A stretch of 64,000 bases of DNA, from contig NZ_CP043498.1 in the NCBI RefSeq assembly GCF_009498215.1, positions 620,001 to 684,000 of the forward strand, given 5' to 3'. Position numbers and translations under genes: made by a program. The first letter of the stretch is position 1. Each line of letters begins with the position of its first letter. The DNA is from Rhizobium grahamii. Its GTDB lineage: Bacteria; Pseudomonadota; Alphaproteobacteria; Rhizobiales; Rhizobiaceae. The notes beneath the pieces are model-generated. The model was not told the DNA's origin, did no database searches, and saw only the letters and a list, made by a program, of their open reading frames with translations. Positions 1-8,966 of the stretch are shown one piece after another.

Positions 1-1
1 T

Positions 2-136
2 ATCCTGTTCATCTGGGGTGGGGCGCTTGTCATGGCATTTGGCGGCTTCGTATCTTTGAGTGATCGCCGCCTCCGCGTTGGCGCGCCTCGCCGAAAGGCG
101 CGGCCTGCATCGCCGGTTATGGAGCCTGCAGAATGA
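2..136 (+). CDS. ccmF: Cytochrome c maturation protein CcmF (CycK), C-terminal end only
   Basis: The window opens inside a reading frame of 44 residues that begins with a hydrophobic stretch ([19 protein letters not shown]), continues into a basic tail and stops with TGA at 134-136. The stop overlaps the ccmH start codon as ATGA. A final membrane helix with the motif WGGxxM followed by a short basic tail is how CcmF/CycK proteins end, and ccmF directly precedes ccmH in rhizobial cyc operons. CcmF is the inner-membrane haem lyase subunit that attaches haem to apocytochrome c in the periplasm. The assignment rests on this short tail and on the neighbour, because the rest of the gene lies outside the window. 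Confidence 0.8.
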   Translation: MLFIWGGALVMAFGGFVSLSDRRLRVGAPRRKARPASPVMEPAE

Positions 137-588
137 TACGCCGCCTGCTCCTCGTTGCCGCCTTGGTGCTCGGGGCTGGGCCTGCATTCGCTGTTAATCC
201 CGATGAGGTGCTTGCGGATCCCGCTCTTGAGGCGCGCGCGCGGACGATCTCGGCCGAGCTGCGCTGCATGGTCTGCCAGAACCAATCGATCGACGACTCC
301 AACGCCGAACTGGCGAAGGATCTTCGGTTGCTCGTTCGTCAGCGTATCACGGATGGCGACAGCGACGAGCAGGTGATGAGCTATATCGTTTCCCGCTATG
401 GCGAGTTCGTTCTTCTCCGCCCACGCTTCGAAGCGAAGACGCTCATGCTGTGGGGTGCTCCGCTGGTCCTGTTCGTGGTCGGCGGGATTTCGCTGTTGGT
501 TTTCGCTCGCCGCCGGACAGGCAAGCCGACCGGCTCGACGCTGACCGCAGAAGAACAGGCAAAGCTCGACGACCTGCTCAAGAGCTAG
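133..588 (+). CDS. ccmH: Cytochrome c-type biogenesis protein CcmH (CycL)
   Basis: This is a 151-residue protein with a cleavable signal peptide (residues 1-20, ending AFA), a periplasmic domain carrying the redox motif LRCMVCQNQ (Cys45 and Cys48), and one membrane helix near residues 104-126 followed by a short basic cytoplasmic tail. The LRCxxCQNQ motif and this length are diagnostic of CcmH/CycL, which keeps the CXXCH cysteines of apocytochrome c reduced for haem ligation. The ATG overlaps the ccmF stop (ATGA), so the two genes are translationally coupled. The 3' end overlaps the convergent MFS gene by 11 bases. Confidence 0.95.
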   Translation: MIRRLLLVAALVLGAGPAFAVNPDEVLADPALEARARTISAELRCMVCQNQSIDDSNAELAKDLRLLVRQRITDGDSDEQVMSYIVSRYGEFVLLRPRFEAKTLMLWGAPLVLFVVGGISLLVFARRRTGKPTGSTLTAEEQAKLDDLLKS

Positions 589-1756
589 ATCGAGCTCGGC
601 TCCGCAGCAGCGACAGGCCGTAGAACACTGCAAAAGCGAGGACGACGCTTCCCGCGGTCATCGGGCCGGCGGCCGGCGAGTAGATGTCCATGACGGCTCC
701 GACCGTCGAGGAGCCGGCAGCACTGCCGATGGCATAGGCAAGCGCGAATGCCGCACTTCCCGCCACGAGCGCCTCGCCCGCGAAGCGTTCCCCGAGGATC
801 GTCAGGGCGCAGGTATAGAGCGAAAAACTCGCGGTGCCCATGATGCCGAACGCAATCAGGATCGCCGCCTGCGATTCCAGAAAAGGAATGGCGATAAAGC
901 TGAGACCGGCAATGAGCGCCGAGGCGAGGGCGACTCCCGAGCGCGACGTCTTGTCCAGAAACCAGCCGACAAGCGGTTGGGCCAACGCAGTCGGGAGCGC
1001 GAGGATCGTGACGCTGATGGCGGCAAACGACTCGGAATAGCCAAGCCGCACGAAATACACAGGCATCGCGGAAATGGCCGCGATGTCGGCAATCGCGAAA
1101 GCGGCCACCATTCCAACAAGCAACGGTGCACGGCGAACAAAGCTGAAGAGAGCGCCTGAGGCGGCCTGTTCGGGCTGGGTACGAGCCTTTCGGGTCAGTA
1201 TCACCGTCAGGAAAGCGACACAGGCGACGTAAACGGCGAGAAGCGCGAAGGCGAAACCGTTCTTGGTGCCGAAGAGCGGGATCGCCAGAGGACCGGCGGC
1301 AAAGCCTCCGCACATGCCGGCACCATAGAGCCCCGAAATGCGGCCGCGCAGGCGATCCGGGCAGGCGGTATTCAGCCAGGCTTCGCTGAGCATGAAGATG
1401 AGACTGACGCAGACGCCCAACGAGAAACGCGCGACACACCATACCCAAAAGTTGTCGGAACTTGCGAAGACCGAAAGGCTGAGTGCACAGCCGACGAGGC
1501 CGCCGACGATCAGCCGGTCACCACGCACGAGCCGCGTCAGCGCCCCGACCGCGAATGTCGCCGTGCCCAGTCCCGCTGCAAAGCAGCCGGCGTTGAAGCC
1601 GATCAGGCTCTGCGGGACGCTGCGGTGCTCAAGAACCAGGGAAATCAGCGGGTAGGTCAGGCCCTGCGCAACGGCAAAAGCGGTCACGCCGATGATAACA
1701 GCGGCTATGGCCGCGGTGTCGGGCGCGAAATCTGCAGTCGAAATTGCGTGGGTCAT
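578..1756 (-). CDS. MFS transporter, YcaD-like
   Basis: The gene encodes about 392 residues with twelve predicted hydrophobic segments and no soluble domain, typical of the major facilitator superfamily. The stretch [19 protein letters not shown] resembles the conserved loop of the YcaD-like subgroup (E/S-x-W-L-N ... RGR). Substrate is unknown. The start is uncertain: ATG at 1756 places the first helix about 15 residues in, while an in-frame ATG at 1789 or GTG at 1816 would add a Pro/Thr-rich leader, and none has a strong ribosome binding site. The gene converges on ccmH and overlaps its last 11 bases, and is divergent from degP. Confidence 0.85.
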   Translation of the reverse strand: MTHAISTADFAPDTAAIAAVIIGVTAFAVAQGLTYPLISLVLEHRSVPQSLIGFNAGCFAAGLGTATFAVGALTRLVRGDRLIVGGLVGCALSLSVFASSDNFWVWCVARFSLGVCVSLIFMLSEAWLNTACPDRLRGRISGLYGAGMCGGFAAGPLAIPLFGTKNGFAFALLAVYVACVAFLTVILTRKARTQPEQAASGALFSFVRRAPLLVGMVAAFAIADIAAISAMPVYFVRLGYSESFAAISVTILALPTALAQPLVGWFLDKTSRSGVALASALIAGLSFIAIPFLESQAAILIAFGIMGTASFSLYTCALTILGERFAGEALVAGSAAFALAYAIGSAAGSSTVGAVMDIYSPAAGPMTAGSVVLAFAVFYGLSLLRSRARSSS

Positions 1757-1911
1757 TTGCGTCGGTGTCCGTGGGGTCGGCGCATCCATAGCGGTTTGCG
1801 CGCAACGCGTCGACACCGAACCTCGGCCGGTTCGGGCGGCAAGCGATATCGAAAGCGTCGTACATTACGAATTTTTCATCGCTCGGACAGTTCGCAGTAA
1901 GGTGTGCCGTC

Positions 1912-1917
1912 CTATAT
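1912..1917 (+). promoter_or_regulatory. Candidate -10 box of degP
   Basis: CTATAT is a perfect match to the rhizobial housekeeping -10 element and lies 66 bases before the degP ATG. No convincing CTTGAC-like -35 is seen 17 bases upstream, so this is only a candidate. Confidence 0.3.
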
Positions 1918-1982
1918 CTTCGTTCATCAGCCGATCCGGTGACTGCCGGTCCTGTCGATGTAAAACGAAGAAGGTGCCACTT

Positions 1983-3551
1983 ATGCTTAAGAATATCAAA
2001 GCTCCGTCGCTCAGTACCGCGCTGAAGGCCTCGACCGTCGCGGGTCTTGCCGCTGCGGTGCTTGCAACCGGTATTCCCCTCCAGATCACGCCCTCCCATG
2101 CCGAAGCAGTGAAGGTCCAGGCACCGTCCGTTCCGAGTTTCGCAAATGTCGTCGATGCCGTTTCCCCGGCTGTCGTGTCCGTTCGCGTCGAAAGCCGCGT
2201 CAACCCGGTGGCTGACGATGAAGGCAATGGCTTCTCGTTCGATTTCAACGGCCGTGGTTTCGACGACCTGCCTGATGCTCTGAAGCCCTTCTTCCGCCAG
2301 TTCGGCGAGCAGGGCCCGCAGGGTCATCGCGGTGGTCCTCCCGGCAAGCACTTCGGCCAGCCTGACAGCAAGGGTCGTCTGCGCCCGGTCGCTCAGGGTT
2401 CCGGTTTCTTCATCTCTGAAGACGGCTATATCGTCACCAACAACCACGTCGTTTCCGACGGCAGCGCCTTTGTTGCGGTCATGAACGACGGCACCGAGCT
2501 CGATGCCAAGTTGATCGGCAAGGATCCGCGCACCGACCTCGCGGTCCTCAAGGTAGATGCCAAGGGACGCAAGTTCACCTACGTCAACTGGGCGGACGAT
2601 CACAACGTCCGCGTCGGCGACTGGGTCGTTGCCGTTGGTAACCCGTTCGGTCTCGGTGGCACGGTGACAGCAGGCATCGTCTCGGCTCGCGGTCGTGATA
2701 TCGGCTCCGGCCCCTATGACGATTATCTGCAGGTCGACGCAGCTGTGAACCGGGGCAACTCGGGTGGTCCGACCTTCAATCTCAACGGCGAAGTCGTCGG
2801 TATCAACACCGCCATCTTCTCTCCGTCGGGCGGCAGCGTCGGCATTGCCTTCGCAATTCCGGCCTCGACCGCAAAGGATGTGGTTGCTGACCTGATGAAG
2901 GATGGCACGGTCTCGCGTGGTTGGCTCGGTGTCCAGATCCAGCCGGTGACGAAGGATATCGCCGACTCGCTTGGTCTTTCCGAAGCCAACGGCGCGCTCG
3001 TCGTCGCTCCGCAGGATGGTTCGCCTGGCCAGAAGGCCGGCATGAAGGCCGGTGACGTCGTGACCGCGCTCAATGGTGAGCCGGTCAAGGATGCCCGCGA
3101 TCTCAGCCGTCGTATTGGCGCGATGCAGCCTGGCAAGAAGGTCGAGCTCTCGATCTGGCGTGCTGGCAAGGCACAGTCCCTGCAGGTCGAACTCGGCACG
3201 CTGCCGGCCGATCAGAAGGACGCTTCCAACGACACCGGCGATCAGGCACCGGAAACGCAGGCCCCGGCTTCCGAGAAGGCGCTTGCCGATCTCGGTCTGA
3301 CCGTCGGTCCGTCGGATGACGGCAAGGGTCTGCAGATCACCGGTATCGATCCGAACTCGGACGCAGCCGACAAGGGCATCAAGGAAGGCGAGAAGATCAC
3401 CTCGGTCAACAACCAGGAAGTCTCCACCGCCGATGACGTCGTCAAGCTGCTGAACCAGGCAAAGAAGGACGGACGCACCCGTGCGCTCTTCCAGATCCTG
3501 TCGAAGGATGGCAGCCGCTTCGTTGCCCTTCCGCTCGACGGCCAGGGCTAA
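1983..3551 (+). CDS. degP: Do-family periplasmic serine endoprotease DegP/HtrA
   Basis: A 522-residue protein starting at an ATG preceded by GAAGAAGGTG; the open frame extends upstream but without family-like sequence. Residues 1-40 form a long signal peptide. The trypsin-like domain has the catalytic triad His155 (NNHVV), Asp185 (RTDLAVLKV) and Ser260 (GNSGGP). Two PDZ domains follow, roughly residues 295-375 and 420-515, with an acidic/Ala/Pro-rich linker between them. A Gly/Gln/His-rich insertion around residues 100-135 corresponds to the LA loop. DegP degrades or refolds misfolded envelope proteins. A strong hairpin terminator follows, and the next two genes encode a two-component system that may sense envelope state. 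Confidence 0.95.
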   Translation: MLKNIKAPSLSTALKASTVAGLAAAVLATGIPLQITPSHAEAVKVQAPSVPSFANVVDAVSPAVVSVRVESRVNPVADDEGNGFSFDFNGRGFDDLPDALKPFFRQFGEQGPQGHRGGPPGKHFGQPDSKGRLRPVAQGSGFFISEDGYIVTNNHVVSDGSAFVAVMNDGTELDAKLIGKDPRTDLAVLKVDAKGRKFTYVNWADDHNVRVGDWVVAVGNPFGLGGTVTAGIVSARGRDIGSGPYDDYLQVDAAVNRGNSGGPTFNLNGEVVGINTAIFSPSGGSVGIAFAIPASTAKDVVADLMKDGTVSRGWLGVQIQPVTKDIADSLGLSEANGALVVAPQDGSPGQKAGMKAGDVVTALNGEPVKDARDLSRRIGAMQPGKKVELSIWRAGKAQSLQVELGTLPADQKDASNDTGDQAPETQAPASEKALADLGLTVGPSDDGKGLQITGIDPNSDAADKGIKEGEKITSVNNQEVSTADDVVKLLNQAKKDGRTRALFQILSKDGSRFVALPLDGQG

Positions 3552-3569
3552 CCTCCCCGCCCGCAAGCA

Positions 3570-3600
3570 GGAGCCGCGCAAAAGGGCGCGGCTCCTTTCC
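3570..3600 (+). terminator. Rho-independent terminator of degP
   Basis: A perfect 10-bp stem, GGAGCCGCGC (3570-3579) with GCGCGGCTCC (3586-3595), with a 6-base loop and followed by TTTCC. It lies 18 bases after the degP stop and separates degP from the two-component genes. Confidence 0.85.
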
Positions 3601-3692
3601 GTCAATGCATCATGGGTGCCGCGATGACGTCTCTTCTACAGGATACAGCTTCAAGTCTTGCCGAAACAACGCCGACGGGTAATGTCGGGCGC

Positions 3693-4370
3693 ATGAAGAT
3701 TCTGATTATCGAAGACGACCTGGAAGCCGCGGTTTACCTCACGAAAGCCTTTCGCGAGGCGGGCATTGTCGCCGATCACGCAAGCGACGGCGAGAGCGGC
3801 CTGTTCATGGGCACGGAAAATACCTACGACGTGATCGTCATCGATCGCATGTTGCCGCGCCGCGACGGCCTGTCCGTCATCAGCGAACTTCGCCGCAAGG
3901 CAATTCATACGCCGGTCCTGATCCTTTCGGCGCTTGGCCAGGTGGACGACCGCGTAACCGGACTTCGGGCGGGTGGGGATGATTATCTGCCGAAGCCCTA
4001 CGCCTTCAGCGAACTTCTCGCCCGTGTCGAAGTGCTGGGTCGCCGCAAGGGCACGCCCGACCAGGACGTCGTCTATCGCGTCGGCGATCTCGAACTCGAC
4101 CGCCTGTCCCACGAGGTTCGGCGCGGCGGCAAGGAAATCCCGCTGCAGCCGCGGGAATTCCGTCTTCTCGAATATCTCATGAAGAATGCCGGACAGGTGG
4201 TGACGCGCACCATGCTCCTGGAGAACGTCTGGGATTACCATTTCGACCCGCAGACCAATGTGATCGACGTGCATGTCTCGCGCCTTCGCTCGAAGATCGA
4301 GAAGGACTTCAGCCAGCCGCTGCTGAAGACCATTCGCGGTGCCGGTTACATGATCAAGGATGAGGGATGA
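3693..4370 (+). CDS. OmpR-family response regulator
   Basis: A 225-residue protein with a receiver domain (acidic pair Asp8-Asp9, phospho-acceptor Asp51 in VIVIDRMLP, Lys101 in YLPKPY) and a C-terminal OmpR/PhoB winged helix ending in the usual KIRGAGYMI-type wing (here TIRGAGYMIKDEG). I chose ATG 3693 because it begins directly with the canonical MKILIIEDD; an in-frame ATG at 3612 would add 27 unconserved residues. The stop overlaps the start of the kinase gene (ATGA), so the pair is cotranslated. The location after degP suggests, but does not prove, a role in envelope stress. Confidence 0.93.
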   Translation: MKILIIEDDLEAAVYLTKAFREAGIVADHASDGESGLFMGTENTYDVIVIDRMLPRRDGLSVISELRRKAIHTPVLILSALGQVDDRVTGLRAGGDDYLPKPYAFSELLARVEVLGRRKGTPDQDVVYRVGDLELDRLSHEVRRGGKEIPLQPREFRLLEYLMKNAGQVVTRTMLLENVWDYHFDPQTNVIDVHVSRLRSKIEKDFSQPLLKTIRGAGYMIKDEG

Positions 4371-5767
4371 GCCGTTTTCGGGTTCTCTTCAAGTCCACCG
4401 CAGTCCGTCTTTCTGCCCTTTACATCCTGCTCTTCGCGATCTGCGCCGCAACGCTCGTCTTCTATGTGACCGCGATGTCGGAGCGGCTGCTGACGAGCCA
4501 GATCCGCGAGGCCGTGCAGCAGGAAGTCGATCAGGTACAGCGGGCCTATGATTCCGGGGGCATGAATCTGCTCCTGCGGACGATGGAGCGTCGTGCGCGC
4601 CAGCCGGGCGCCAACCTTTACATCATTGCCGGCCCTTCGGGCGATATCCTTGCCGGCAACGTTGCCTCGGTTCAGCCGGGTGTGATGCAGGAGGAGGGGT
4701 GGACGTCGTTGCCGTTCTTCTACCAGCGCTACGCTGAAGGCGGGCAGACGAAGCGTCATATGGCGGTCGCCAACATCGAAGTTCTCGACAACGGCTTGAA
4801 GATCTTGATCGGGCGCGATCTGGGAGAGCCGGAGGCCTTCCGCGGCCTCGTTCGCCAGGCGCTGATGATCGCTTTGGCGATCATGGGGCTGGGCGCGATC
4901 ATTATCTGGTTCGGCATCGGCAGAAACGCACTGAAGCGGATCGATCGCATGTCGGCCGCCAGCAAGAAGATCATGGCGGGCGACCTTTCGCAGCGCCTTC
5001 CAGTTGGTGGTTCCGGAGACGAATTCGATCGTCTGTCGGCGTCGCTGAATGCCATGCTCGGGCGAATTGAAAAGCTGAACGAGGGCCTGCGGCAGGTCTC
5101 AGACAACATCGCGCACGATCTGAAGACGCCGCTTACGCGCCTGCGAAACAAGGCCGCGGATGCGCTGGATACGCCTGAAACCGATGTGAGACGTGCTGCT
5201 CTCGAAGGGATCATCTCAGAATCCGACCAGCTGATCCGCACTTTTAATGCGTTGCTGATGATCTCGCGCGTCGAGGCTGGATCGGTCGCGGCCGAGATGT
5301 CGATGGTAGATCTCTCCGCGATCGTCGCCGATAGTGCCGAGCTCTATGAGCCGGTCGCCGATGAAGCGGGTCTCGCGCTGACGTCGGCCATCGAGCAGGG
5401 TGTACAAGTCCAGGGAAATCGCGAGCTCATCGGACAGGCGATCTTCAATCTTATCGACAACGCGATCAAGTACGCCTCCAGCAGCGATGGTGGGGAAATT
5501 GCGCTGCGTCTCAAGCGGAGAAGCGACGGTATCTGCCTGCAGGTAGCCGATCATGGCCCCGGCATTCCTGCCGACAAGCGAGACGAAGTTCTCAAGCGCT
5601 TCGTTCGCCTGGACGAGAGCCGGTCGAAGCCCGGCACCGGGCTCGGGCTTTCGCTCGTGGAAGCGGTCATGGAACTTCATGGCGGCAGCCTTGAGCTTTC
5701 GGATACGGAAACGGATAAGTCGGCCGGACGTGGGCTGACGGTTACGATGGTATTCCCGACAAAGTAG
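4367..5767 (+). CDS. Sensor histidine kinase, EnvZ/CpxA-like architecture
   Basis: A 466-residue membrane kinase: helix 1 around residues 15-36, a periplasmic sensor region to about 160, helix 2 around 165-185, then HAMP, and a DHp domain with phospho-acceptor His250 (NIAHDLKTPLTRLR). The ATPase domain shows an N box (NLIDNAIKYA), G1 (DHGPGIP) and G2 (GTGLGLSLVEAV). It overlaps the response regulator stop by 4 bases, which makes that protein its likely partner. The signal is unknown; proximity to degP points to the cell envelope. Confidence 0.93.
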   Translation: MSRFRVLFKSTAVRLSALYILLFAICAATLVFYVTAMSERLLTSQIREAVQQEVDQVQRAYDSGGMNLLLRTMERRARQPGANLYIIAGPSGDILAGNVASVQPGVMQEEGWTSLPFFYQRYAEGGQTKRHMAVANIEVLDNGLKILIGRDLGEPEAFRGLVRQALMIALAIMGLGAIIIWFGIGRNALKRIDRMSAASKKIMAGDLSQRLPVGGSGDEFDRLSASLNAMLGRIEKLNEGLRQVSDNIAHDLKTPLTRLRNKAADALDTPETDVRRAALEGIISESDQLIRTFNALLMISRVEAGSVAAEMSMVDLSAIVADSAELYEPVADEAGLALTSAIEQGVQVQGNRELIGQAIFNLIDNAIKYASSSDGGEIALRLKRRSDGICLQVADHGPGIPADKRDEVLKRFVRLDESRSKPGTGLGLSLVEAVMELHGGSLELSDTETDKSAGRGLTVTMVFPTK

Positions 5768-5909
5768 AAGCACTGCGGCGACGTGCGCCTGATGTCGCAA
5801 CGGGTCAATTTGCGGTTGGCCGCGTGCGTCTTGAACCCTAGTTTATTCGGCAACAGCCGGAGGGACGTGTGATTCCCTACCGGCCGTTTGCTGTAGCCAG
5901 GGAGGGCGC

Positions 5910-8864
5910 ATGCTGACGACATCGATGCACAGCCTCAGGGACGTGACGGAAGGCCTTCTCAGGCCATTGAACAAGACCGAGTTGAAGCTGACGCTTGCCG
6001 ACCTGCAGAAGATCGGCAAGAGCGAGCCTGTCGTCGCGAGCCTGCTCAACGAAGAGAGCGCCCTGAAGGAATTCGTCACCGCTGCGCTGACCTTGTCGCC
6101 CTACCTGCGGGAGATCGCAAACATCGATCCGCCCGCCCTGGTTGGGGCTATTGCCGAGCCTCTGGAACCTCAGATCGAGGCCCTGGTCGACGAGGCCAGG
6201 AATGCATGGAGACCGACTGGCGCAGGCGCTCCGAGCGAAGCGGACGTTATGAGCCGTCTGCGGATCGCGAAGCGTCGGGTTGCGTTCTTGCTTGCCCTAG
6301 CCGATCTCGGCCGGATCTTTGATGGCAGGGTGACCACCGCATGGCTGAGCCGGCTCGCCGAGGCAACCGTCAGCGCTGCCATCGATCACCTGTTGCTGAG
6401 CGCCCATGAGAGCCGCAAGCTGCGCCTGAAGGATGTTGAGCGCCCCAGCGAAGGATCGGGGCTGATCGTTCTCGGCATGGGAAAGCTAGGCGCCTCCGAG
6501 CTGAACTATTCGTCCGATATCGATCTGGTCGTCTTTTTCGACGAGCAGGCTGGAATTCTGGAGGATCCTGACGACGCGATCGAGGTCTTCCCGCGCCTGA
6601 TGCGGCGGCTGGTGCGGATCATGCAGGAGCGTACCGCGGATGGCTACGTCTTCCGGACCGACCTTCGATTGCGCCCCGATCCGGGCTCCACACCGCTCGC
6701 GATCTCTGTCGATGCTGCGATGATCTATTATGAAGGGCGAGGGCAGAACTGGGAACGCGCCGCCTTTATCAAGGCACGCGCTGTGGCAGGTGACCTGCGG
6801 GCGGGCGAGCAATTCCTGCGCGGCCTCGTTCCCTTCGTCTTTCGCAAGTATCTCGATTACGCCGCGATCGCCGACATCCATTCGATCAAGCGACAGATCC
6901 ATGCTCATAAGGGCCACGGAGCGATTGCCGTCAAAGGCCACAACGTCAAGCTCGGCCGCGGCGGCATCCGCGAGATAGAGTTCTTCGTTCAGACGCAGCA
7001 GCTGATTGCCGGCGGGCGCATGCCCGTTCTGCGCTCGCGCGGCACCGAGGAGACGCTCGTCGAGCTGACAAAGGCGAAATGGATCGACGAGGAAACACGC
7101 GACGAGCTCATCGACGCATACTGGTATCTTCGCGATGTCGAACATCGCATCCAGATGGTTCGTGACGAGCAGACGCATCTGCTGCCCGAGACCGAGGCGG
7201 AGCTGAAGCGCATCGCGTTCATGATGGGCTTCGGCGACACGCCGAGCTTCGCGGAAAAACTGGTGGAGACCTTCCGGACCGTGGAGCGGCGCTATGCCCG
7301 CCTCTTCGAACAGGAAAACCGCCTTTCGACGGAAACGGGAAATTTGGTCTTCACCGGGCAGAATGATGATCCGGACACCCTGATCACGTTGCGCAAGCTG
7401 GGGTTCGAACGGCCATCGGACATATCGCGCGTCATTCGCACCTGGCACTACGGACGCTACAAGGCGACCCAATCCGTTGAAGCTCGGGAACGCCTGACCG
7501 AGCTTGCCCCCGAACTGCTACGCGTCTTTGGCGAGAGCAAGCGCGCGGACGAAGCGATTCTGCGGTTCGACAGCTTCATCTCGGGGCTGCCGGCGGGCAT
7601 TCAGCTATTCTCGCTGCTCGGCAGCAATCCGGCGCTGCTATCGCTGATCGTCAACATCATGTCGGCGGCGCCGAAGCTTGCGGAGGTGATTGCCGCGAAG
7701 CCCCACGTTTTCGATGGCATGCTCGATCCCGGCCTGATGGCCGAATTGCCGACGCGCGAGTATCTGGCCGAGCGGCTGAAGGGGTCTCTGCTGCAGGCGC
7801 GGTATTATGAGGAAGTGCTGGACCGGTTGCGCATTTTCGCAGCCGAGCAGCGGTTCCTCATCGGCATCCGTCTGCTGACCGGCACGATCAATGGCGCAAT
7901 GGCGGCGCGCGCCTTCACGCACCTTGCAGACCTGATCATCGAAGCGGCGCTGAACGCCGTGCGTCAGGAAATGGAGGCATCCTATGGCGCATTCCCCGGC
8001 GGCCGCGTTGCCGTTGCGGGCATGGGCAAGCTCGGCAGCTTCGAGCTGACGGCCGGTTCCGACATCGATCTCATCCTGCTCTACGACTACGACGATTCAG
8101 CGCCGGAATCGGTGGGCGAAAAGCCTCTGGACGCCGTTCGCTATTTCACGCGGATGACGCAGCGGCTGATCGCTGCCCTTTCCGCGCCGACCGCCGAAGG
8201 CGTTCTCTACGAAGTCGACATGCGCCTGCGTCCCTCCGGCAACAAGGGCCCCGTCGCAACACGGATCAATGCGTTCGGAAAGTACCAGCGGGAAGAAGCC
8301 TGGACGTGGGAGCATATGGCACTCAGCCGCGCCCGCCTGATCTGTGGCGACGCCGAGCTGATCGCGGAAGCCGAGAGCATCGTAACGGATGTTCTCTCGC
8401 GGCGTCGCGAGCCGGCCAAGCTCGCTCGCGACGTCACCGAGATGCGCCAGCTGATCGAAAGTGAGAAACCACCTGCCAGCGCCTGGGATTTGAAGCTCAT
8501 TCCGGGCGGGGTGATCGATATCGAATTCATCGCGCAGTATCTCGCGCTGGCCGCGCCTGCCAGGGGTGTCGAGGCCAAGGTCAACGGGCTGAATACCGGC
8601 GAGGCTCTGAAGCTCTTGGGCGGGCGACTGATTTCCGCCGGTGATGTCGACACCTGCCTGGAGGCTTTTCAGCTTTATACCGAGCTGTCGCAGCTGATCC
8701 GTCTCTGCATCGATGGGCTGTTCGATCCCAAGGAGGCGCCTGCCGGTCTGATCGATCTTGTCTGCCGCGCAGGCGATTGCCCCGACATCAAGACGCTCGA
8801 AGGTGAGTTGAAGCGGCTCGGAAAATCCGTTCGGCGTATCTTGCAGTCGGTGGTGGTGCCTTAA
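5910..8864 (+). CDS. glnE: Bifunctional glutamine synthetase adenylyltransferase/deadenylyltransferase GlnE
   Basis: A 984-residue protein with two homologous nucleotidyltransferase halves. Each carries the G-M-G-K-L-G motif followed by SDIDL: GMGKLGASELNYSSDIDL near residue 190 and GMGKLGSFELTAGSDIDL near residue 705. Length and the double domain match GlnE, which adds AMP to, or removes it from, a tyrosine of glutamine synthetase in answer to PII and glutamine, and so sets nitrogen assimilation. The ATG at 5910 follows GGAGGGCGC. The TAA stop is the first codon of a RIME-like repeat that separates this gene from the convergent pleC. Confidence 0.97.
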   Translation: MLTTSMHSLRDVTEGLLRPLNKTELKLTLADLQKIGKSEPVVASLLNEESALKEFVTAALTLSPYLREIANIDPPALVGAIAEPLEPQIEALVDEARNAWRPTGAGAPSEADVMSRLRIAKRRVAFLLALADLGRIFDGRVTTAWLSRLAEATVSAAIDHLLLSAHESRKLRLKDVERPSEGSGLIVLGMGKLGASELNYSSDIDLVVFFDEQAGILEDPDDAIEVFPRLMRRLVRIMQERTADGYVFRTDLRLRPDPGSTPLAISVDAAMIYYEGRGQNWERAAFIKARAVAGDLRAGEQFLRGLVPFVFRKYLDYAAIADIHSIKRQIHAHKGHGAIAVKGHNVKLGRGGIREIEFFVQTQQLIAGGRMPVLRSRGTEETLVELTKAKWIDEETRDELIDAYWYLRDVEHRIQMVRDEQTHLLPETEAELKRIAFMMGFGDTPSFAEKLVETFRTVERRYARLFEQENRLSTETGNLVFTGQNDDPDTLITLRKLGFERPSDISRVIRTWHYGRYKATQSVEARERLTELAPELLRVFGESKRADEAILRFDSFISGLPAGIQLFSLLGSNPALLSLIVNIMSAAPKLAEVIAAKPHVFDGMLDPGLMAELPTREYLAERLKGSLLQARYYEEVLDRLRIFAAEQRFLIGIRLLTGTINGAMAARAFTHLADLIIEAALNAVRQEMEASYGAFPGGRVAVAGMGKLGSFELTAGSDIDLILLYDYDDSAPESVGEKPLDAVRYFTRMTQRLIAALSAPTAEGVLYEVDMRLRPSGNKGPVATRINAFGKYQREEAWTWEHMALSRARLICGDAELIAEAESIVTDVLSRRREPAKLARDVTEMRQLIESEKPPASAWDLKLIPGGVIDIEFIAQYLALAAPARGVEAKVNGLNTGEALKLLGGRLISAGDVDTCLEAFQLYTELSQLIRLCIDGLFDPKEAPAGLIDLVCRAGDCPDIKTLEGELKRLGKSVRRILQSVVVP

Positions 8865-8966
8865 AGCATGTCTCCCGAAAGTGGTCGTCGGTTTCGGGAA
8901 AAAGACATGTGAGAAAACAAGGAGCTAAAGCGCATGAGCGAATCTGAAAGATCGCGACGTGCTTTA
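8863..8966. repeat. RIME-like palindromic intergenic element with two hairpins
   Basis: A ~100-bp block made of two imperfect palindromes. The first pairs CATGTC (8867-8872) with GACATG (8904-8909) and CCCGAAA (8874-8880) with TTTCGGG (8892-8898). The second pairs CTAAAGCGC (8925-8933) with GTGCTTTAG (8958-8966). The start AAAGCATGTC and end GCTTTAG are recurring features of the Rhizobium intergenic mosaic elements I know of. The element supplies the stop codon of glnE on one strand and that of pleC on the other. Confidence 0.7.

Noticed and set aside
1629..3605. Long minus-strand frame of 658 codons opposite degP
   Set aside because: It is the antisense shadow of degP, with Arg/Asp/Gly-rich composition and no motif, while the plus strand holds the catalytic triad and PDZ domains.
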